This document shows positions 61,810 to 64,000 of a stretch of DNA of 64,000 nucleotides, piece by piece. The position numbers and the translations under genes were made by a program. Source of the DNA: Gammaproteobacteria bacterium (GTDB taxonomy: Bacteria; Pseudomonadota; Gammaproteobacteria; Steroidobacterales; Steroidobacteraceae); assembly GCA_017577615.1 (NCBI GenBank), contig PKRE01000004.1, forward strand, positions 62,001 to 126,000, in the 5' to 3' direction. Below the pieces are notes generated by a model. It had not been told where the DNA came from and did not search any database. It saw nothing but the letters and a program-made list of their open reading frames with translations. Each line of letters begins with the position of its first letter. The first letter of the stretch is position 1.

Positions 61810-62754
61810 ATGGCGCGTCGTCGTCGCACACAAGAAGAGCACATGAACCACGAGGCGTGGGCGATCCCGTATGCGGACCTGTTGACGCTCCTGCTCGCCT
61901 TCTTCGTGGTGATGTACGCGATGTCGTCGGTGAACGAGGGCAAGTATCGTGTGCTGTCCGACTCGCTGGTCGCAGCGTTTCGCGGTGCGCCCCGCACGAT
62001 CGAGCCCATTCAGATCGGCGAGAAGACAAAGGGCTCGGGTGCGGATATACAGATGACAATCGTGCAGCAGGCGATGCTGGAAGGTCAGCCGCGGGACATG
62101 CTGGAGCCGATCGTCGACTCGCCGGTCATTCGCGACCGTTGGGGGCAAACGAGAGGGCGGGCGCGCAACTCTGAAAGCTCTCAGATCGGCACACGCCTTG
62201 CGCTCGAGCAGGTGGCGCGCGAAGTGGAGCGGGCGATGTGGCCGTTGATCGAACGAGACCTCATCGTCGTGCGACGTCATGCGTTGTGGGTCGAGGTGGA
62301 GATTCGCACTGACATCTTGTTTCCGAGCGGTGTCGCCACGCTGTCGCCGAGCGCAGAGCGCATCTTGAAACAGCTTGCTGCCACGCTCGCGCCGTTCCCA
62401 AATCCGATACGCGTCGAAGGGCACACGGACAACGTGCCGATCAACACGCCGGCGTTCCCATCGAACTGGGAACTGTCGGCTGCACGTGCGGCGAGCGTGG
62501 TGCACCTGTTCATGCGACAAGGTATCGCACCGGAACGTCTCGCGGTGATCGGGCTGGGTGAGTATCGACCCGTGGCGACCAACGAGACACCCGAGGGCCG
62601 CAATGCCAATCGCCGTGTCGTGCTCGTGATCTTGAGCCCCGACGTGCCGCCGGAAGATCTCGCGGACGACGACCGCGTCGTGCCGAATGAGCCAGCTCTG
62701 GATCCGCCGCTGCCGGTGCTCGAGATGGCCGGACCGATCGAGGCTGGCAACTGA
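61810..62754 (+). CDS. motD: Flagellar stator protein MotD (MotB family)
   Basis: A 314-residue stator subunit. A single TM (LLTLLLAFFVVMYAMSS) follows the proton-carrying Asp23 in IPYADLL. The periplasmic OmpA-like peptidoglycan-binding domain (about 180-290) has RVEGHTDNVPINTPAFPSNW and ELSAARAASVVHLF, with NRRVVLVI near the end. ATG 61810 begins the usual basic N-terminus; in-frame codons further upstream look non-coding. The ribosome binding site is weak. Confidence 0.94.
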   Translation: MARRRRTQEEHMNHEAWAIPYADLLTLLLAFFVVMYAMSSVNEGKYRVLSDSLVAAFRGAPRTIEPIQIGEKTKGSGADIQMTIVQQAMLEGQPRDMLEPIVDSPVIRDRWGQTRGRARNSESSQIGTRLALEQVAREVERAMWPLIERDLIVVRRHALWVEVEIRTDILFPSGVATLSPSAERILKQLAATLAPFPNPIRVEGHTDNVPINTPAFPSNWELSAARAASVVHLFMRQGIAPERLAVIGLGEYRPVATNETPEGRNANRRVVLVILSPDVPPEDLADDDRVVPNEPALDPPLPVLEMAGPIEAGN

Positions 62755-62790
62755 TTCTCGGGCCCGGGGCTCGGGGTTGGGGTTGAGTGT
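62755..62790. repeat. Degenerate intergenic repeat (cccggggctcggggttgggg)
   Basis: The G-rich words ggcccggggctcggggttggggttg follow motD. They are of the same type as those after flgH and flhB. Confidence 0.4.
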
Positions 62791-62838
62791 CGTTCAGCCT
62801 GTAGTTCGCAGCTTCTGCAGCGAACGTTCCCTTCGTGT

Positions 62839-62854
62839 TGGCACGAGACGTGCT
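62839..62854 (+). promoter_or_regulatory. Candidate sigma-54 promoter of the DUF2802 gene
   Basis: TGGCAC-gagac-GTGCT keeps GG and GC at -24/-12 spacing but has G instead of T at the first -12 base. The DUF2802 gene starts about 75 bases on. Confidence 0.55.
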
Positions 62855-62903
62855 TGACTCTCCTCGGTATCCATAAGGTCGCGCCAAAGATTTGACGGCG
62901 CGA

Positions 62904-62919
62904 TGTGACGCAGGTCACA
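62904..62919. promoter_or_regulatory. CRP/FNR-type palindrome over the ribosome binding site of the DUF2802 gene
   Basis: TGTGA-cgcagg-TCACA matches both half-sites of the CRP consensus and extends to TGTGAC/GTCACA. It ends ten bases before the ATG, overlapping the AGGAG site. A bound regulator would block reading through, or the element acts as an RNA hairpin. Confidence 0.45.
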
Positions 62920-62928
62920 GGAGCAAGT

Positions 62929-63459
62929 ATGTTCGAGATCCTTCCGAATCCGTCGCTCGAGATCATCTTGATCGCAGGGCGGGCATTGTTCTTGATCGGT
63001 GCGTTCTGGGTGTTCGCGCTCGCATTCATTCGTTGGCGACGTGCAGACGAGCGCAGCACAGAGCGTCTGTATGCTCAGCTCGAGCGCGCCTTCGACGAGA
63101 TGCGCAGTCTGCACGAAACGGTCGCCGTGATGAGCGCGCGGCTCGAAGCATTGAGCGAGCGTGCCGAAACCGGCGCGCGATTGGCCCCGGCAGGACCGAT
63201 CGGTGCGCAGCGTAGCTACGATCTGGCACAGCGCCTGGCGAAGAGCGGCTCAGATATCGAAGCACTGATCGAGAGCTGCGGCCTGACGCGCTATGAAGCA
63301 GAGCTGCTCACGCGTCTGCACGGAAAGAATCGCGAACAGCAGGACTACAGCAAGCCGAGCCCGGAGAAGGCAAAGTCATGGCGTGCATCGGACACGGGGA
63401 TGTCTTCCGCCGGCACGACCGGGCGAAAAAAGGGCTCGTTACTGAGCGTGGTCGGTTGA
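62929..63459 (+). CDS. DUF2802-like membrane-anchored protein
   Basis: A 176-residue protein. One N-terminal TM (IILIAGRALFLIGAFWVFAL, about 11-30) is followed by a coiled coil (RLYAQLERAFDEMRSLHETV, about 43-85). A helical DUF2802-like core then has YDLAQRLAKSGSDIEALIES with CGLTRYEAELLTRLHG. In Pseudomonas the homolog (PA1465 position) follows cheW at the end of the flagellar-chemotaxis cluster. Function is not established. AGGAG precedes the ATG. Confidence 0.85.
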   Translation: MFEILPNPSLEIILIAGRALFLIGAFWVFALAFIRWRRADERSTERLYAQLERAFDEMRSLHETVAVMSARLEALSERAETGARLAPAGPIGAQRSYDLAQRLAKSGSDIEALIESCGLTRYEAELLTRLHGKNREQQDYSKPSPEKAKSWRASDTGMSSAGTTGRKKGSLLSVVG

Positions 63460-63527
63460 ATATATAAAGCGACGGGCGCTCGTGTATGCCGACGGCGCGG
63501 CCTTTCATCTTCGCGTGTGCCGCTGAA

Positions 63528-63791
63528 TCAGCGGTGCTTTCCGGTGACGGCCCATGCGAACGCCAGCACCTGCGCCACTGCGACGTAAAGCTCGCGGGGA
63601 ATCTCGCGCCCCAAGTCGAGCCGTGACAGGGCAGCGGCGAGCTGCGCATCTTCCTGTAACGGCACATTGTGCTGACGCGCCGTTTCAATGATGCGCTCGG
63701 CCACTTTGCCGCCGCCCTTGGCCACGACTCTCGGTGCACCGCTGCCAGTGTAGTGCAGCGCGACAGCAAGGTGTGGACGTCGCTCGCTCAT
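63528..63791 (-). CDS. FlhB C-terminal homolog (EscU/YscU/HrcU-like, FhlB type)
   Basis: An 87-residue soluble protein that resembles only the cytoplasmic FlhB-C domain: LAVALHYTGSGAPRVVAKGG, AERIIETARQHNVPLQEDAQ, LAAALSRLDLGREIPRELYV and AVAQVLAFAW. The TMs and the NPTH cleavage site are absent, so it corresponds to the processed FlhB tail. The ATG overlaps the stop of the upstream FliK-like gene (TCAT on the plus strand), so the two are coupled. Confidence 0.9.
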   Translation of the reverse strand: MSERRPHLAVALHYTGSGAPRVVAKGGGKVAERIIETARQHNVPLQEDAQLAAALSRLDLGREIPRELYVAVAQVLAFAWAVTGKHR

Positions 63792-64000
63792 GCGCGCACA
63801 TCCAACAGCCGCGCGGCGCGCGCGCCGATATCTCCGGCAGGCATGCCGTGTAGACAGACGACGCGATCGATCTCGAGCCCGGCGTTGCGCAGCATCGCTT
63901 CGAGCTCGCTGGTGCGAGCGGCGAGCGCTTCGACGACGGCAGCCGATTCGGCCCGCAACTGCACGGCGACGCGTTGGCCACGCAATGTGACGCGTGCATG
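63788..64000 (-). CDS. FliK-like C-terminal domain protein (5' end outside window)
   Basis: The last 70 residues of a minus-strand gene that continues past the right edge. VTLRGQRVAVQLRAESAAVV with EALAARTSELEAMLRNAGLE resembles the C-terminal domain of flagellar hook-length control proteins. It is a second FliK-type protein besides fliK at 46606, directly coupled to the FlhB-like gene, an arrangement known in polar flagellates. Full length is not visible. Confidence 0.7.
   Translation of the reverse strand, partial: HARVTLRGQRVAVQLRAESAAVVEALAARTSELEAMLRNAGLEIDRVVCLHGMPAGDIGARAARLLDVRA

Noticed and set aside
1..64000. CRISPR arrays, tRNA, rRNA, insertion sequences, prophage or defence islands
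   Set aside because: No regularly spaced repeats, no RNA gene signatures and no transposase, integrase or nuclease-like proteins were seen.

Overview
The window is GC-rich DNA from a gammaproteobacterium. The flagellar gene order (flgA-flgM-flgN diverging from flgB-L, then fliC-flaG-fliD-fliS, fleQ, fliE-R, flhB-A-F-G, fliA, cheY-cheZ, motC-motD) is the polar-flagellum arrangement of Pseudomonas, Xanthomonas and Steroidobacter-type bacteria. The TonB-dependent receptor beside pentose genes and the degenerate 'gggaatag' and 'gctcggggct' intergenic repeats point the same way, towards Xanthomonadales, Nevskiales or Steroidobacterales. That placement is inference.

Positions 1-14017 hold a sugar-acid and pentose locus. 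It has the 3' end of a fumarylacetoacetate-hydrolase-family enzyme, a GntR/FCD repressor with two operator-like sites, a TonB-dependent receptor, a GbpR-like LysR regulator, an aldehyde dehydrogenase, a GguC/AraD1-type enzyme, xylulokinase, xylose isomerase and a sodium:sugar symporter. Together they can import a pentose across both membranes. The enzymes fit two routes: isomerase-kinase (xylA-xylB), and an oxidative route ending in 2-ketoglutarate semialdehyde oxidation (FAH-family enzymes plus ALDH).

Positions 14018-18878 hold a degenerate Ser/Thr kinase, a MoeB/ThiF-rhodanese fusion, a 60-residue protein and an exported DUF6607-like protein.

Positions 19012-64000 are an almost complete flagellar regulon. 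Sigma-54 (-24/-12) matches precede flgA, flgB, a fleR-like activator gene, fliL, flhA and a DUF2802 gene. Sigma-28 matches precede flgM, flgL, fliC and fliS. This suggests the usual cascade: FleQ with sigma-54, then hook-basal body, then FliA released from FlgM, then filament genes. Departures from the Pseudomonas plan are a FleR-like activator without a receiver domain and no fleS, an atypical PilZ-like gene beside fleQ, loss of cheA, cheB, cheW and the ParC/ParP genes from around cheZ-motCD, and a second, short FliK/FlhB-like pair on the minus strand at the right edge.

I saw no rRNA, tRNA, insertion sequence, prophage or CRISPR array.
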